A stretch of 64,000 nucleotides of DNA from Powellomyces hirtus (taxonomy: Eukaryota > Chytridiomycota > Chytridiomycetes > Spizellomycetales > Powellomycetaceae): positions 1-64,000 of the forward strand of contig JAHLKG010000004.1 of the NCBI GenBank assembly GCA_025526995.1, written 5' to 3'. How positions within the stretch are numbered: the stretch's first letter is position 1; every line of letters starts with the position of its first letter. Position numbers and translations under genes: made by a program. This document shows, piece after piece, positions 63,150-64,000 of the stretch. A model generated the notes under the pieces. The model saw only the letters and a list, made by a program, of their open reading frames with translations. It did no database searches and was not told where the DNA came from.

Positions 63150-63890
63150 TTGCGTGGGTTACGATGTAGTACGGGGGTCAGTTCAATTCAATTGCGCTTC
63201 TTCCTTTCTGTCGGTGGTGTAGATAATGCCTCCCAACCACCCTCGTGCCTCTATGCTGTCAGTCAGATCCTTCCCTACTTTCGTTTCGTGCGGTATCTCC
63301 CCAAGTTGCTTTCGGAAGGAAATGAGGACAAAACAAAAATATTGTCTGGAGCGACAAGATGTACTGCTGACATCCTTCTGGGTGAGTCATCACTGTCGAT
63401 TTCGATCGCGTTCAAAGCCACTCTTCCAACCCTTCCCTTCTTTTCTCAATCTACCGTTTCTGTCACCACAAGTCTTTTATATCAGACATACCCATAATAT
63501 TCAAGATGAGATCTTTTGCTTTCGTTCAGTCTTGTTGGAGGAGAGAGAAAGAAGGAAGAGGCGACAGTTTGAAGCTCTAATGTTTATATCATGGAAATTG
63601 TTGATATTGCTCTGATCTTGATCGGTTGGTTATGAATGAATTGGCTGCTCATGCGGTCGCTGTACGTGCTGCGCCAAAACATGCACACGTGCTGCACGCG
63701 TCTAAACTCGCAAACGCGTGACTCACGCGTCCCCCCACAACCCAACATGATAGACTTCGCGTATTGCATGTGTGAAAATAATAATAATGATAATAATAAT
63801 ACACAACAGAAAAGAGCACAAGCAAGGTCCAACCGCCAATCGTCATCACGTGTGCGCGTGTGTGCGTGCGTGTGTGTATGTGTGATGTAG
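63150..63890. other. Intergenic/promoter stretch
   Basis: Upstream of the PHAF1-like gene; CT-rich, with a GT microsatellite at 63849-63884 (TGTGTGCGCG...) near the 3' end of the next gene and an AATAAT run at 63776-63800. The missing first exon of the PHAF1-like gene is probably here. Confidence 0.4.
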
Positions 63891-64000
63891 CTAAGCAAGT
63901 TCAAGCCCTTCCAACAACTCAACACCTTCCTCATCCTCCAGAAGCGGAACGTATCCCTTCTTCGGACTCGGTGAGCGCCGGCTGCTGGCCGTAGTGAGAA
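63891..64000 (-). CDS. 3' end of a gene running off the right edge
   Basis: Minus-strand frame from the edge reads SSRRSPSPKKGYVPLLEDEE, then GVELLEGLELA and a TAG at 63893-63891. Ordered, acidic C-terminus without internal stops; clearly coding-like, product unknown. Confidence 0.5.
   Translation of the reverse strand, partial: LTTASSRRSPSPKKGYVPLLEDEEGVELLEGLELA

Overview
The window looks like nuclear DNA of a basidiomycete fungus, probably an Agaricomycete (mushroom-forming). The evidence is intron-rich genes with GT-AG introns of about 45-90 bp, fungal TATA boxes about 105-115 bp upstream of start codons, Ty1/copia and Ty3/gypsy retrotransposons with fungal features (chromodomains, a half-tRNA-iMet primer site), a PIF/Harbinger DNA transposon, and restriction-nuclease/kinase fusion genes of a type common in these fungi. 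The species cannot be read from the sequence.

Left half (1-33.8 kb) is a nested transposon island. In order: the 3' end of a gypsy element (G3, 1-918) inserted in a copia element (A', 919-3371); a PIF/Harbinger element with three genes (3372-6840); a copia LTR fragment (6860-7129); the gag-protease part of another gypsy element (G2, to 9332); a full-length decayed copia element (A, 9333-15526); the 3' half of a second copia family (B, 15527-25334), split by a complete minus-strand gypsy element (G1, 17107-24864) with a clear 5-bp target duplication; then a basidiomycete-type multi-exon transposon gene set (25335 to about 33760), split by a third copia element (C, 29264-32980), also with a clear target duplication. 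Most copies carry nonsense codons or frameshifts.

The most interesting feature is that two unrelated LTR retrotransposon families each carry an extra gene on the strand opposite to gag-pol, placed between pol and the 3' LTR. In gypsy G1 (second copy in G3) it is a spliced gene with three introns encoding a 160-residue RING-like cysteine-rich protein; the RING is completed only by splicing. In copia A and A' it is an intronless, charged, roughly 205-residue protein, and three of the four substitutions between copies are silent in the antisense frame.

Right half (34-64 kb) is gene-containing: a seven-exon protein with a zinc-metallopeptidase HExxH motif (34672-36163); two nuclease-kinase fusion genes (36365-38171 minus, 42827-44382 plus); a short-chain dehydrogenase (41442-42197); a membrane/coiled-coil protein (48016-49159 minus); an unknown intronless protein (52608-53966); a membrane protein with MORN-like and alpha/beta-hydrolase regions (54778 to about 58.2-58.5 kb, minus); a very-long-chain 3-oxoacyl-CoA reductase-like protein (58622-59641); a cyclase C-terminal remnant (59943-60254 minus); a PHAF1/UPF0183 homologue (60675-63149 minus); and the 3' end of one more gene at the right edge. 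Between genes lie tandem repeats, hairpins and several very long poly-G/poly-C tracts.
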